From: Vibrio casei
GTDB taxonomy: Bacteria > Pseudomonadota > Gammaproteobacteria > Enterobacterales > Vibrionaceae
DNA: 64,000 nt
Direction of reading: 5' to 3'
NCBI RefSeq assembly: GCF_002218025.2
Contig: NZ_AP018680.1
Location: forward strand, 2,542,001-2,606,000
Shown: positions 1-9,493 of the stretch, piece by piece
Layout of the letters: each line of letters starts with the position of its first letter
Numbering within the stretch: position 1 is the first letter of the stretch
The notes under the pieces: model-generated
What the model saw: the letters and a program-made list of their open reading frames with translations, nothing else
What the model was told of the DNA's origin: nothing
Database searches by the model: none
Translations under genes and position numbers: made by a program

Positions 1-370
1 CAGCATTAACATCATTGGCGTAACGCTGTGATTTATCTTTGAACTGAGTCATACGATTCAATTCGCCCATTTGGGTATAACAGTTAAGAAGCCAACCTAG
101 TTGAGCATGTTCCGGTACATGTGACTGAACGAATAATGTGCTCTTCTTAGGATCAACACCAACCGCAAGACAAACTGCTAACGCATCTAATGTCGCTTCA
201 TACAATGCTTTAGGATCCTGACGAACCGTAATTGCATGAAGATCAACAACGCAGTACTGGCAATCATAGTCATCTTGCATTTGTTGCCATTGACGTAGAG
301 CACCCAAGTAGTTACCAATACTCAGTTCACCAGATGGTTGAACACCACTTAATACTATGGGTTTGCTCAT
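1..370 (-). CDS. trpS: Tryptophanyl-tRNA synthetase, N-terminal part (cut by window edge)
   Basis: TrpS is a class I aminoacyl-tRNA synthetase that charges tRNA-Trp with tryptophan in the cytoplasm. About 123 N-terminal codons are visible, read leftward from the ATG at 368-370; the rest lies outside the window. The start reads [20 protein letters not shown], which carries the GxQPSG stretch and the HIGH-type signature in its TrpS form (SIGN, residues 17-20). The later segment [11 protein letters not shown] is also typical of the family. It lies downstream of gph on the same strand, the usual order in enteric bacteria and vibrios, but a hairpin with a U-rich tail lies between them. The family assignment is firm. 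Confidence 0.95.
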   Translation of the reverse strand, partial: MSKPIVLSGVQPSGELSIGNYLGALRQWQQMQDDYDCQYCVVDLHAITVRQDPKALYEATLDALAVCLAVGVDPKKSTLFVQSHVPEHAQLGWLLNCYTQMGELNRMTQFKDKSQRYANDVNA

Positions 371-436
371 GTTTCTTTTCCCTTACTGTCGCCCCTATTA
401 ATACTCATCATCGAATACTGGGCTGAAATTAAAAAT

Positions 437-484
437 AATGCCTGTCTCTTTGCATTCAAATTAAATGAAAGATAAACAGGCATT
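437..484 (-). terminator. Putative terminator between gph and trpS
   Basis: Nine-base arms (AATGCCTGT and ACAGGCATT) enclose a 30-base loop. On the minus strand they are followed by an AT-rich tail with a T run. The loop is long, so termination may be partial and leave trpS linked to gph transcription. Confidence 0.5.
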
Positions 485-549
485 TCAGTTTACTGATCTA
501 GCTCGGTTTGACTAGCGTTTTATCAAGCTAATTGATCGAATCATCGCAA

Positions 550-1248
550 TTATTGAGAAACACTCAGCACATCTAGCATCTCAGCAATGTTATCCGCGAC
601 GTAGTCTGGTGCTGAGTCAGAAATTGGCTCACCGTGGTTGTAGCCATAAGTCAGTGCAAAACTATGACAACCAGCATTTTGCGCAGCTAATACGTCATTT
701 TTTGAATCGCCGACCATCAACATTTGTTGCGCACTCACTTGATGCTTATCAAGCAACCAATTGAGAGCCATCGGATCAGGTTTTTTATTGGGGAAGTCAT
801 CGCCACCAATCACATCAACAAACAGATCGGCAATGCCATGCTGCTGCAAAATATCTGGCACAAAAGCGGAAGGCTTATTGGTGACAATCGCCATTTTATA
901 CCCAACTTGATGCAAGGCCTTCAATGTCGACGTCACATTAGAATATAAATGACTGAGTTGGTGACCACCTTGATGATAAAACTCATCAAAGCGCACACGA
1001 GCTTGTTTTAGCAAATCCGTATCTAAGGACTCATCAACATTAATATTTTGACTTAACGCGCGACCAATCAGTATGTCTGCGCCATTGCCGACCCAATCTC
1101 GAACTTGTTCTTCGGTTACCGATGGAAAACCTAAGCTTTGTACTGCTTGATCAGCGGCAACCGCCAGATCAGGCACGCTATCAAGTAAAGTGCCATCTAA
1201 ATCAAATGCAATTAATTGAATATCTTGTAACGTCATTACGGCTTCCAT
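550..1248 (-). CDS. gph: Phosphoglycolate phosphatase
   Basis: Gph is a HAD-superfamily phosphatase that removes 2-phosphoglycolate, a by-product of DNA 3'-end repair. The 232 residues show the HAD motif I FDLDGTLLDS at about 15-24, with the nucleophile Asp and the acid-base Asp two residues later. Motif II is in the IVTNKPS region, and motif III/IV in KPDPMALNWLL and MVGDSKNDVLAAQNAG. An alternative ATG four codons inside (MTLQDIQ) is possible, but the outer ATG has an AGG-type ribosome site at a normal distance. It sits between rpe and trpS, the conserved dam-rpe-gph-trpS order. The function is inferred from family and context. Confidence 0.93.
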   Translation of the reverse strand: MEAVMTLQDIQLIAFDLDGTLLDSVPDLAVAADQAVQSLGFPSVTEEQVRDWVGNGADILIGRALSQNINVDESLDTDLLKQARVRFDEFYHQGGHQLSHLYSNVTSTLKALHQVGYKMAIVTNKPSAFVPDILQQHGIADLFVDVIGGDDFPNKKPDPMALNWLLDKHQVSAQQMLMVGDSKNDVLAAQNAGCHSFALTYGYNHGEPISDSAPDYVADNIAEMLDVLSVSQ

Positions 1249-1272
1249 CTACAACCTACTTCCATTTACAAC

Positions 1273-1307
1273 AAAAAAGAGGCTTGAGTGTATCTCAAGC
1301 CTCTTTT
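1273..1307 (-). terminator. Rho-independent terminator after rpe
   Basis: A perfect 14-bp stem (AAAAGAGGCTTGAG and its complement) with a 5-base loop is followed on the minus strand by a run of six T residues. It lies between rpe and gph, so gph probably also has its own promoter. Confidence 0.85.
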
Positions 1308-1342
1308 GATATCGACCACTAGTTACCTAGGGGCATTTAGAG

Positions 1343-2014
1343 TTATTTTGTTTTCGCAAGTTCTTCTCGCATTTGATCAACCACTTGTTTGTAGTCTGGT
1401 TGATTGAAAATAGCAGAACCTGCCACAAACATATCTGCGCCCGCTTCGGCAATTTCACGGATATTATCCACTTTAACGCCACCATCAATTTCAAGGCGAA
1501 TATTACGGCCACTCGCATCAATGCGTTTACGCACTTCACGTAATTTATCCAGTGTAGACGGAATGAAAGATTGACCGCCAAAACCTGGGTTTACTGACAT
1601 CAGCAAAATCATGTCCACTTTATCCATGATGTAATCTAGGTGATGAAGCGGCGTTGCTGGGTTAAAGACTACCCCCGCCTGACAACCATTTTCTTTGATT
1701 AATTGCAATGTGCGATCAACGTGCTCAGAGGCTTCAATGTGGAAAGTGATCATCGATGCGCCCGCTTTAGCAAACTCAGGCACAATGCTATCAACCGGTT
1801 TCACCATTAAATGAACATCAATCGGCGCGGTAATCCCGTAGTCACGCAGCGCTTTACAGATTGGCGCGCCAAAAGTCAGGTTAGGCACATAGTGATTGTC
1901 CATCACATCAAAGTGAACAACATCAGCACCCGCGGCTAATACTCTTTCGACATCTTCGCCTAAACGAGCAAAATCAGCAGAGAGGATGGATGGTGCGATC
2001 AGAAAGTCTTTCAT
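1343..2014 (-). CDS. rpe: Ribulose-phosphate 3-epimerase
   Basis: Rpe interconverts D-ribulose 5-phosphate and D-xylulose 5-phosphate in the pentose phosphate pathway. The 223-residue length matches the family's TIM-barrel fold. Visible signatures are [10 protein letters not shown] near residue 7, [16 protein letters not shown] with a catalytic Asp and metal ligands, the central [12 protein letters not shown] phosphate/loop region and the late EIDGGV motif with the second catalytic Asp. The ATG at 2012-2014 fits the family start [11 protein letters not shown]. It follows dam on the same strand after about 150 bases without a clear terminator. Confidence 0.97.
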   Translation of the reverse strand: MKDFLIAPSILSADFARLGEDVERVLAAGADVVHFDVMDNHYVPNLTFGAPICKALRDYGITAPIDVHLMVKPVDSIVPEFAKAGASMITFHIEASEHVDRTLQLIKENGCQAGVVFNPATPLHHLDYIMDKVDMILLMSVNPGFGGQSFIPSTLDKLREVRKRIDASGRNIRLEIDGGVKVDNIREIAEAGADMFVAGSAIFNQPDYKQVVDQMREELAKTK

Positions 2015-2166
2015 GGCTAACTCCGAGTATGGCCTAAATCAATGAGATGAAATTGGCGCAAGTTTACCCAAGCAAACGTTTATATACAAATAGGAATGTG
2101 TCATGAGGGAGAAGTTTCTAGTCGTTAATCACGCTTGACGAAGAAAAAGGCAAGCAAGCGAAGCGT

Positions 2167-2994
2167 CTAGCTTTGATTGTTTGCTTCAAACAACGCCAAT
2201 AATTCATCGACCTTGTTGCGTCCAGCGCCATTACGGCTAATAGTGCGTTTCACTTTAACCACATTTAATTGCGCACCTTTATATAAGCGACGAGTTAAAG
2301 CCGTATCATGGTTAGAGATCAGTACCGGAATATCACGCTGCTGAGCAGTATTTTCAGCAATGCTCGCCAATTTAGCCTGATCATCCAGTGAAAAACCATT
2401 ACCGGCATACGAAGTAAAATTACTAGCTTGTGCTAACGGCGCATAAGGTGGGTCACAATACACAACACATCCTTTACGTGTGCGAGCAAATGTTTGTGGA
2501 TAACCTTCGCAGACAAATGTCGCTTTCTTAGCCTTGTCAGCAAAGTTCAACATCTCTTTTTCAGGAAAGTAAGGTTTTTTGTACGAACCAAATGGCACAT
2601 TAAAACCACCTTTTTTGTTATAACGACACAAGCCATTAAAACCAAAACGATTCATATATAAAAATGCTAATGAACGAAAAAGAATATCATCGGTGGAATT
2701 AAAATCGGCTCTTACCCCTAAATAAACTTCTTTGCGATTATATTCAGGTGTAAAAAAACGCTGTGCTTCACTGATTAATAAATCAGGTTTGTCTTTAAGC
2801 AGATTATAAAGATTTATAAGATCGGGGTTGATGTCTGCAAGCAGATATTGATCATAATCGGTATTTAAAAAAACAGAACCGGCCCCAACAAAAGGTTCGA
2901 CTAGCTTTCTGCCTTCAGGCAAATGACGTTGAATATCTTCAACTAAACCGTATTTACCGCCCGCCCATTTGAGGAAAGCTCGCTGCTTCTTCAT
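2167..2994 (-). CDS. dam: DNA adenine methyltransferase (GATC)
   Basis: Dam transfers a methyl group from S-adenosylmethionine to adenine N6 in GATC. In vibrios this supports mismatch repair and replication-origin control. The 275-residue protein begins MKKQRAFLKWAGGKY, typical of the alpha-group D12-class enzymes. It has the SAM-binding motif FVGAGS at 35-40 and the catalytic DPPY at 181-184. The gene lies directly below damX, the standard damX-dam-rpe-gph order. The gap to damX is about 140 bases, so both co-transcription and an internal promoter are possible. Confidence 0.97.
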   Translation of the reverse strand: MKKQRAFLKWAGGKYGLVEDIQRHLPEGRKLVEPFVGAGSVFLNTDYDQYLLADINPDLINLYNLLKDKPDLLISEAQRFFTPEYNRKEVYLGVRADFNSTDDILFRSLAFLYMNRFGFNGLCRYNKKGGFNVPFGSYKKPYFPEKEMLNFADKAKKATFVCEGYPQTFARTRKGCVVYCDPPYAPLAQASNFTSYAGNGFSLDDQAKLASIAENTAQQRDIPVLISNHDTALTRRLYKGAQLNVVKVKRTISRNGAGRNKVDELLALFEANNQS

Positions 2995-3133
2995 GAATTT
3001 GACTACTCACCGACACAATTATTTTCACCAGCCCACCTAGAATTTGATGGGCTGAGGAATGTAACATATTTCAACACCTGGTGTGTGTTCTTTTAACTTG
3101 AAATTTATATTTGACGACATTCAAGTCAGATTG

Positions 3134-4543
3134 TTATTGAACTCGCTCAATCTCTTGATGGACTTGCGCCATCGATTTTGGCCATGGGAGTGCTTTTTGC
3201 AATTCAATAGGTAACTCTTGAGCCGCTTCCCGGCTTTCTTTAATCGTTTCAAAATCTTGGTAAGTAATAATATACCAAGATTTTTGATTACGAATAGTTT
3301 GATAAACACGAACTTGATCTTGCAGATGATACGTTTGAATAAACCGTAAAACGTCTAACTTCGTTTCGACTGCACCAAGCTGCAAAGTATATCTATTCTC
3401 AGAAACAGCCATTAACTCATCATGAGCCAGCACCAAACTAGAAGTGGATACTTTCTCTTGACCTTCTGACGTCGATTGTTTGGTATTTTTCAGTGATGAT
3501 CGAACCTTTTCAGGTTTATTTCCATCCAACAGTGCATCCACGACATTTGACGGTACTATTACACGCTTTTGTTCGATACTCGATGAATCACCTACCGTTA
3601 AAGTCTCACTGGTGACTTCCTGAGGGAAGTTTGAAGCGTCATTATTCTGCTGAGATTTTTCATTGGTAACGATAGCTGAGGCAGATCCACTAATGCTTTC
3701 AGACAAATTACGGTTAGCATTTTCAGCTTGTACCTGTGATTCTTGCATCACAGTACCATCGAGCAACTCATCTTGCATTCGAGCTTGGTAGTTTGTCCAC
3801 CAAGAACCAAATCCCAATGATATCAATAACACAATTAAAGCCACTAAGAGGGCTCGAACCCAAGGGGACGCATGATGTTTTTGATGACTGATGAGTGCCA
3901 ATAAATCAGCCGGCCAATTTTTAATTTTATTGGCAGCTTGATAAATAGCATCACGCTCTTTATCTGTAGAGATATGGGGCATAAGTAATTGATCAAGGAA
4001 AATACGCGCTTCTTCATCCGTTAACGGCTGAATAACTAGAGATTTAATCTCCGGTTTTGGCGTTTCTTTTGTCAGGTCATCATCAATCGAATTCGGGGTG
4101 GCAAACAAAATAACATTAATTTGCCATAGTGGATTATTTTGAGCGGCCAACACCAGTTCACATAACTCATGCAACAAGTTAGGTACCAACAATTCTGCAT
4201 CGTCCACAATTAACGTAGCGTTGCATTTTTGATCTTTTCGATAGGCTTCCAAGCTTTGGACGAGAGATTCATCTCCAATGCAAAAACTATCGGATAATAA
4301 TTGGCTCATTAGCACACTGCGTTGCTGATTGACCGTTTGTGATGGTAGACAGATTAAAAAAGACAACGTTTGAATTTCTTTATCCGTATGCAAGAAACGT
4401 TGAGCAAGCCATGACTTACCGGAGCCTTTCTCACCTTCAACGTAAATAACATTGGAGTGAAGACGAGTAAATAGCTGCAAACCATCCAATATTTCAGTTT
4501 GCGATTCCAGTTGCACCAATTCTGCATCATGAGTCATGCTCAT
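3134..4543 (-). CDS. damX: DamX, SPOR-domain cell-division protein
   Basis: DamX is an inner-membrane protein that binds denuded septal peptidoglycan through a SPOR domain. The 469-residue product has an N-terminal AAA-like ATPase region with a P-loop GEKGSGKS at 37-44 and a Walker B-like LIVDDAE at about 111-117. A single membrane segment spans about 230-249. A Ser/Gln-rich periplasmic linker follows, and a C-terminal SPOR domain covers about 385-465. A second ATG two codons inside gives an equivalent start. It lies between aroB and dam as in other gammaproteobacteria. The identity rests on architecture plus position. Confidence 0.92.
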   Translation of the reverse strand: MSMTHDAELVQLESQTEILDGLQLFTRLHSNVIYVEGEKGSGKSWLAQRFLHTDKEIQTLSFLICLPSQTVNQQRSVLMSQLLSDSFCIGDESLVQSLEAYRKDQKCNATLIVDDAELLVPNLLHELCELVLAAQNNPLWQINVILFATPNSIDDDLTKETPKPEIKSLVIQPLTDEEARIFLDQLLMPHISTDKERDAIYQAANKIKNWPADLLALISHQKHHASPWVRALLVALIVLLISLGFGSWWTNYQARMQDELLDGTVMQESQVQAENANRNLSESISGSASAIVTNEKSQQNNDASNFPQEVTSETLTVGDSSSIEQKRVIVPSNVVDALLDGNKPEKVRSSLKNTKQSTSEGQEKVSTSSLVLAHDELMAVSENRYTLQLGAVETKLDVLRFIQTYHLQDQVRVYQTIRNQKSWYIITYQDFETIKESREAAQELPIELQKALPWPKSMAQVHQEIERVQ

Positions 4544-4643
4544 TTTCAGCCTCTATTCTAACCAAAAAATCTATTACATAGTAGCCTGACACTACCATGT
4601 CACACTTGCCATCATGTCAACAAAACACAAAGAAATAAACAAG

Positions 4644-5729
4644 TTACTGACGACAAGCTTCTATTGATTGAGCAATAATCTCTTCAGAAGTATTTGCCAT
4701 AACTTCCGCTCGACCAATACCCGTAGGTAAAATTAGACGCAGTTGGCCCGCCAGCACTTTTTTATCACGCATCATATGCTTAATAAAGGCATCATAATCC
4801 ATACTTTCAGGAGTATGTATTGGTAAGTTAGCTCTTATCAATAAAGATTGGATACGCTCCACTTGCTCTTTCGTTAATAATTCTCGTCGTAATGAAGTGT
4901 GTGCCGCCATCATCATTCCAGCCGCGACCGCTTCACCATGCAACCAATTGCCATACCCCATTTCAGCTTCAATCGCATGACCATAGGTATGACCTAAATT
5001 AAGCAAAGCTCGTACACCGGATTCTTTCTCATCAGCTGCAACCACGTCTGCTTTAATCTGACAACAACGGGCAATAGCAAAACATAATGCCGCATTATTA
5101 AGCTCTGCCAATGCCGCCATGTTAGCCTCTAACCAAGAAAAGAACTCAGAATCAATAATAATGCCATACTTGATCACCTCGGCCATTCCAGCCGAAAACT
5201 CTCGCGCAGGAAGCGTATCAAGACAATCGGTATCAATAATAACCGATTTAGGCTGATAAAATGCACCAATCATATTCTTACCAAGAGGATGGTTAACCGC
5301 GGTTTTTCCCCCTACAGAAGAATCGACTTGGGACAATAATGTGGTAGGCACTTGAATAAAATCCACGCCCCGTTGATAGCAAGCAGCAGCAAACCCGACT
5401 AAATCTCCAATAACACCGCCACCTAGAGCGACTAATACAACATCTCGGCTATAATTACCTTCCAGTAAATAACTCATAATAGTATTAAACGTTTCAAGGC
5501 TTTTGTATTGTTCTCCATCTGGCAAAGTCAACAGAGACACTTGGCACTCTAGTGCTTGCAGAGTCATCATTAAACGCTCGGCATAAAGTGGCGCGACTGT
5601 TTCATTGCTGATCACAACCACTTTTTGCTTGGCTTTTAGATGCGAGAAAAGCGCTGGATTACTTAGTAACCCAGCGCCAATAGAGATAGGATAACTGCGC
5701 TCACCGAGATCCACGTTAATCCGTTCCAT
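4644..5729 (-). CDS. aroB: 3-dehydroquinate synthase
   Basis: AroB converts DAHP to 3-dehydroquinate, the second step of the shikimate pathway, using NAD and a divalent metal. The 361-residue length is normal. Visible are the DGEQYKSLE motif, the glycine-rich NAD-binding [11 protein letters not shown] segment, [18 protein letters not shown], and the metal-ligand region [12 protein letters not shown] with a further HGEAVAAGM His. It begins 29 bases below the end of aroK, so the two are almost certainly co-transcribed. The next gene is damX. Confidence 0.98.
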   Translation of the reverse strand: MERINVDLGERSYPISIGAGLLSNPALFSHLKAKQKVVVISNETVAPLYAERLMMTLQALECQVSLLTLPDGEQYKSLETFNTIMSYLLEGNYSRDVVLVALGGGVIGDLVGFAAACYQRGVDFIQVPTTLLSQVDSSVGGKTAVNHPLGKNMIGAFYQPKSVIIDTDCLDTLPAREFSAGMAEVIKYGIIIDSEFFSWLEANMAALAELNNAALCFAIARCCQIKADVVAADEKESGVRALLNLGHTYGHAIEAEMGYGNWLHGEAVAAGMMMAAHTSLRRELLTKEQVERIQSLLIRANLPIHTPESMDYDAFIKHMMRDKKVLAGQLRLILPTGIGRAEVMANTSEEIIAQSIEACRQ

Positions 5730-5758
5730 GGTTTGGTTCTCCTAAGCGGTATGTAAGG

Positions 5759-6277
5759 CTAGTTCTCTTCTAGCATTTTAACAATAAGGTTCGCGACAAC
5801 TTTAGCGCTTTGATCATCCGTACGTACCGTATAATCAGCAATTTCTTCATATAGTGGATTACGATTTTGCGCTAATGTTTCTAACACATCACGAGGCTGA
5901 TCCGTTTGAAGTAATGGACGTTTTTTATCACGATTGGTACGAGCAAGTTGCTTTTCAATGGTTGTTTCCAGATAGACAACAACACCACGAGCAGATAAAC
6001 GATTACGGCTATCCTTACTCATGACTGAGCCACCGCCAGTGGCTAGAACGATACCTTGCTCTTGTGTTAGATCATCAATGACAGCTTCTTCGCGAACGCG
6101 GAAACCTTCTTCACCTTCAACATCAAATACCCAGCTGATATCTGCACCTGTTCTGTGCTCGATAACTGTATCAGAATCCAAAAACTCCATATGCAGTTGC
6201 TGAGCGAGATGTCTACCTATTGTACTTTTGCCAGCGCCCATTGGGCCAACAAGAAAAATATTGCGTTTTTCGGCCAT
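5759..6277 (-). CDS. aroK: Shikimate kinase I
   Basis: AroK phosphorylates shikimate at the 3-hydroxyl with ATP, step five of the shikimate pathway. The 172-residue protein has the P-loop GPMGAGKST at about 11-19, the shikimate-binding Asp in FLDSDTVIE, the adjacent FRVREE segment, the TGGGSV motif, and the lid Arg region RDKKRPLL. It heads the aroK-aroB pair. An unusual structured region lies upstream at 6376-6519, between it and pilQ. Confidence 0.97.
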   Translation of the reverse strand: MAEKRNIFLVGPMGAGKSTIGRHLAQQLHMEFLDSDTVIEHRTGADISWVFDVEGEEGFRVREEAVIDDLTQEQGIVLATGGGSVMSKDSRNRLSARGVVVYLETTIEKQLARTNRDKKRPLLQTDQPRDVLETLAQNRNPLYEEIADYTVRTDDQSAKVVANLIVKMLEEN

Positions 6278-6375
6278 GTTTAGCAGTAATTCAACGTTAA
6301 TTTAATGAAATCGCCATCCGATATCTCTATTGCTCTATACGCTCAATTCAAGCGCAGGCTAAGCCAGACATCATT

Positions 6376-6439
6376 GTGGCACCAAATTCCTCACAGATAA
6401 TTCGTGATCAGACCTGAAATTATCTAAGTATGGTGCCAC
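6376..6439. repeat. Nested inverted repeat upstream of aroK
   Basis: Outer arms GTGGCACCA (6376-6384) and TGGTGCCAC (6431-6439) are perfect complements. Inside them a second perfect pair, AGATAATT (6395-6402) and AATTATCT (6418-6425), closes a 15-base loop. No T run follows on either strand, so it is not a standard terminator. It would lie in the leader of aroK or the 3' end of pilQ transcripts. Confidence 0.6.
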
Positions 6440-6458
6440 TAATGCAACTTTAATTTTA

Positions 6459-6519
6459 CTTAGAACGTATTTAATCTTTGATTCTGCATATTCAAACACA
6501 TTTAAAAAGACGTTCTAAG
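6459..6519. repeat. Second inverted repeat between pilQ and aroK
   Basis: Ten-base perfect arms CTTAGAACGT (6459-6468) and ACGTTCTAAG (6510-6519) enclose a 41-base AT-rich loop, immediately beyond the pilQ stop codon. A weak pilQ terminator or a separate structured element is possible. Confidence 0.5.
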
Positions 6520-6527
6520 CCACTTTT

Positions 6528-8363
6528 TTACTGTAAAACAACTTTTGGGGTAACAAAAATCAGCAATTCACTCTTACCATAATTTTCATAACTACGGCGG
6601 AATAAAGCTCCAAGATATGGAATATCTCCGAGTAATGGCACCTTATCAACACTGGTTTGTACTGAATGTTGATAAATCCCTCCCAACACCACAGTTTCAC
6701 CATTATCTACCAGTACTTGTGTGCCAATTCGTTGAGTATCTATAGCGACAGCTTCACCATCTCCAGTTTTAACCACAGCACCGGGCCTATCTTGAGTCAC
6801 ACTCAAATCCAGCACCAATCGGTTATCCGGTGTAATTTGCGGTGTCACCTTCAAACTTAATACCGCTTTTTTAAAACTAATCGACGTCGCACCACTTGAA
6901 GAGGCTTCTAAATAAGGAATCTCCGTACCTTGTTCAATATAGGCTGGTTGCTTATTTGTCGTGATTAAACGTGGGCTTGAAATAATTTCCGCTTTTGATT
7001 CTGCTTGCAGCGCAGAAAGCTCTAAATCCAATAATGTATTTGAACCAAGCTTTGCTACTTGGAATGCAATACTAGATGCATTCGCACTGGTTGCGGCCAA
7101 ATTCACGTTTAAGAAGTCCTCAATACCAACCTCTTGTGTGGCGCCACCAAAATTAATTTGGTCACCATCAATGACCCCACCTTTTCCATTTGCACCATTA
7201 GGATTTGCATTTGCGAGGTTATTTTCAATACTCCCTCCGGCAGAGAAAGATCCATTTGTGCTTGACATCCCCCAACGAATCCCAAGATCTTGCATGTTGC
7301 CTTCGTTGACCGTAACGATTCTCGCTTCTATTTGAACCTGTTTAACAGGGATGTCTAAGGATTCAACTATCCCTTTAATAATATTGATATTAGAGGCCAA
7401 ATCACGAATCAATAGTGAGTTTGTACGTTCATCAACCGTAATATTACCTCGGCTCGATAACATGCTTATTTCACCTTCACCACCGATCATAGCGGCAATA
7501 TCCGACGCTTTAGCAAAATTAATTTGCAACAACTCAGAGCTTAAATCACCTAACTCTTCTTCCATTCGCGCCTGTTCTAAGCGTTTCTTCTGTTGCTCAT
7601 CTAACTCACTCTTAGGCGCAACCAAAACAACATTACCTTCAACCCGTTTATCTAACCCTTTAACTTGTAAAATAATCTCTAATACTTGTTGCCAAGGAAC
7701 ACCATCTAAACGCAAGGTTAAATTACCTACCACGGAATCAGAAACCACCAAGTTGAAACCATTATAATCGGCAATGAGTTGCAACACGTTACGCACGGGA
7801 ATATCTTGGAAATTAATAGAAATCAGTTCATTTTCTTTATCTAAAGCACTTTGCTGTTTAGGTGTGTTGCTGATTTCTTTTTCTTTAACTTCCGTAATCG
7901 TAATCTCTAAAAGCTTTCCTTTTAAGCGATAGTCATAAGTAAACTCATTACTGATTGACGCTTGCAAGCGAGTGTTTTCATCATGACGAAACACTTCAAC
8001 AGTACTCACCGGTGTTGAAAAATCTTTTACATCGATAACGTATAAATTATCGTCACTCACTTTCGTTTTAATTAATTCAATGTTTAATCCTTTGTGGTCT
8101 TTTTTAATATCAACCGCAGAAGCCGAAGATGCTAATTTAACAATGATGACGCCTTCTTTTTCTTTGTTTAAACGAAAATCCAACCCAACAAACTCATTAG
8201 TAAAGCGATCACTTTGTTGTAATTTCAAAGTCGTTTGAAGTGAATCTTCCGTTGTTGTGGCAGCGAAAGCAGCATTTCCTGTCAGTAATAAGCAAGCAAT
8301 GATACTGCTTGATATCAGAGAGAATGGACGGCTCAAACCTGTACGCGTTAATCCTTTATGCAT
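6528..8363 (-). CDS. pilQ: Type IV pilus secretin PilQ
   Basis: PilQ forms the outer-membrane ring through which the type IV pilus, and in vibrios DNA during natural uptake, passes. The 611-residue product starts with a signal peptide, cut around residue 34 (NAAFA-A). An AMIN domain follows at roughly 55-160, then an STN/N0 domain with the QDIPVRNVLQLIADYNGFN segment. N-domains come next, and the C-terminal secretin barrel contains the family stretch DNGETVVLGGIYQ and ends LLIFVTPKVV. A Gly/Asn-rich insert lies around residues 370-410. It is the last gene of pilMNOPQ. Confidence 0.96.
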   Translation of the reverse strand: MHKGLTRTGLSRPFSLISSSIIACLLLTGNAAFAATTTEDSLQTTLKLQQSDRFTNEFVGLDFRLNKEKEGVIIVKLASSASAVDIKKDHKGLNIELIKTKVSDDNLYVIDVKDFSTPVSTVEVFRHDENTRLQASISNEFTYDYRLKGKLLEITITEVKEKEISNTPKQQSALDKENELISINFQDIPVRNVLQLIADYNGFNLVVSDSVVGNLTLRLDGVPWQQVLEIILQVKGLDKRVEGNVVLVAPKSELDEQQKKRLEQARMEEELGDLSSELLQINFAKASDIAAMIGGEGEISMLSSRGNITVDERTNSLLIRDLASNINIIKGIVESLDIPVKQVQIEARIVTVNEGNMQDLGIRWGMSSTNGSFSAGGSIENNLANANPNGANGKGGVIDGDQINFGGATQEVGIEDFLNVNLAATSANASSIAFQVAKLGSNTLLDLELSALQAESKAEIISSPRLITTNKQPAYIEQGTEIPYLEASSSGATSISFKKAVLSLKVTPQITPDNRLVLDLSVTQDRPGAVVKTGDGEAVAIDTQRIGTQVLVDNGETVVLGGIYQHSVQTSVDKVPLLGDIPYLGALFRRSYENYGKSELLIFVTPKVVLQ

Positions 8364-8399
8364 AATTTAATACTCAATTATAATATTCACGTTTGTACT

Positions 8400-8912
8400 T
8401 TACTTCAGCGCTAACTTTACGTTTCGCTGCTGCCAACACCCCAAACCATCCGGTAAGGTTTCTTTTATCAAAATATATTGCGAGGTCACTTGCGCAACCT
8501 TGCCATTATTCAAGCCGATATATTCACCTTCTTGGAGCTTTAAGACTGTTCCTTCCGGCGTTTGTACTAATCCCGACACCTTTCCTTTACTTCCCATTAC
8601 CCCACGTAAATGCAGTTTATCCATTGGGAATTTTTCCAGAGGTCCGGTCTTACTGCGTTGACCAGGTTGCCAACAGTCTTGCTTTAAACGTGGTTGATTG
8701 GCGATCATCGCGACAGCGGGAAGCACGAAGGGAGAACGATCATTTTGCGCTCTAAAAATAGATGCTGAAAAAGGACGTTCAGGTGCAAGCTGAGCAATTT
8801 CTTTGCGAGATTGATTTTCTACCTGAGTAATAAAGGCGTTAATCGAATCATCTGAATGTTCACACCCCGTCATCAAACCCAGTAGAATGATAATCCAAGA
8901 ATGCTTGATCAT
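8400..8912 (-). CDS. pilP: Type IV pilus assembly lipoprotein PilP
   Basis: PilP is an inner-membrane lipoprotein that binds PilN/PilO and the secretin PilQ, linking the alignment complex across the periplasm. The 170-residue protein has a lipoprotein signal ending LMTGC, with the lipidated Cys at about 17. The C-terminal beta domain includes LRGVMGSKGKVSGLVQTPEGTV and the late YILIKETLPDGLGCWQQR stretch. Its ATG overlaps the pilO stop codon in an ATGA arrangement, which points to translational coupling. Confidence 0.95.
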   Translation of the reverse strand: MIKHSWIIILLGLMTGCEHSDDSINAFITQVENQSRKEIAQLAPERPFSASIFRAQNDRSPFVLPAVAMIANQPRLKQDCWQPGQRSKTGPLEKFPMDKLHLRGVMGSKGKVSGLVQTPEGTVLKLQEGEYIGLNNGKVAQVTSQYILIKETLPDGLGCWQQRNVKLALK

Positions 8913-9493
8913 TTGCTTTCCTCCGGCTTAAATTGATAGGTATAAGCCCTCACACGAAAATGAAGAGTACTGCTTTCTTGGCTAACACGTTGCAAATCGA
9001 CATCATGCAGACTGATGATTCGAGGTAACTTAGCAATAGCTTCCGAAAACTGACCTATGTTGTCATAGGCTCCAGTCAGCTCAATATTTAACGGAAGTCG
9101 ATATAAAAACTCTTGTACTTGTTTTCCCCCCCAATCTACACGAGTAAAATTCAAGTCATTTTTAATACCAAGATCATTAACAGAAGAAAGCATGCTCGCC
9201 AGTTCTTTCTGCACGGGGAGTTGCTTGAGCAAGTACTGATAACGAGTGTTCAGCTCATCTAATTGGGCTTGTAACTGAGGTAAAGCCGCTACTTTTGCAG
9301 CTTTAATACGTATAGAACTTTTTAGGGTCACTTCTTGCTGGTGAATTTGCTCTAATTCGTCATGTTGAGGAATCAAATAGAACCAAATACCGACCAATTG
9401 CAAAATAATAATAAGCCCACCAATTGCTAATACTTGTGGTAATACTGGCCACTCAGGCATGTCATCAAAATCTAAATCTCGAAAGTCGACCAT
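8909..9493 (-). CDS. pilO: Type IV pilus alignment protein PilO
   Basis: PilO forms dimers with PilN in the inner-membrane alignment subcomplex of the type IV pilus machine. The 194-residue protein has a short cytoplasmic start (MVDFRDLDFDDMPEWP), one membrane segment at about 20-43, a coiled-coil region at about 46-95 and a C-terminal ferredoxin-like periplasmic domain. Its ATG overlaps the pilN stop in TAATG, so the genes are coupled. Confidence 0.95.
   Translation of the reverse strand: MVDFRDLDFDDMPEWPVLPQVLAIGGLIIILQLVGIWFYLIPQHDELEQIHQQEVTLKSSIRIKAAKVAALPQLQAQLDELNTRYQYLLKQLPVQKELASMLSSVNDLGIKNDLNFTRVDWGGKQVQEFLYRLPLNIELTGAYDNIGQFSEAIAKLPRIISLHDVDLQRVSQESSTLHFRVRAYTYQFKPEESK

Noticed and set aside
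6961..7767. Two long open frames (124 and 138 codons) antisense to pilQ
   Set aside because: They mirror the Gly/Asn/Ser-rich coding sequence of pilQ and lack recognisable domains or start signals.
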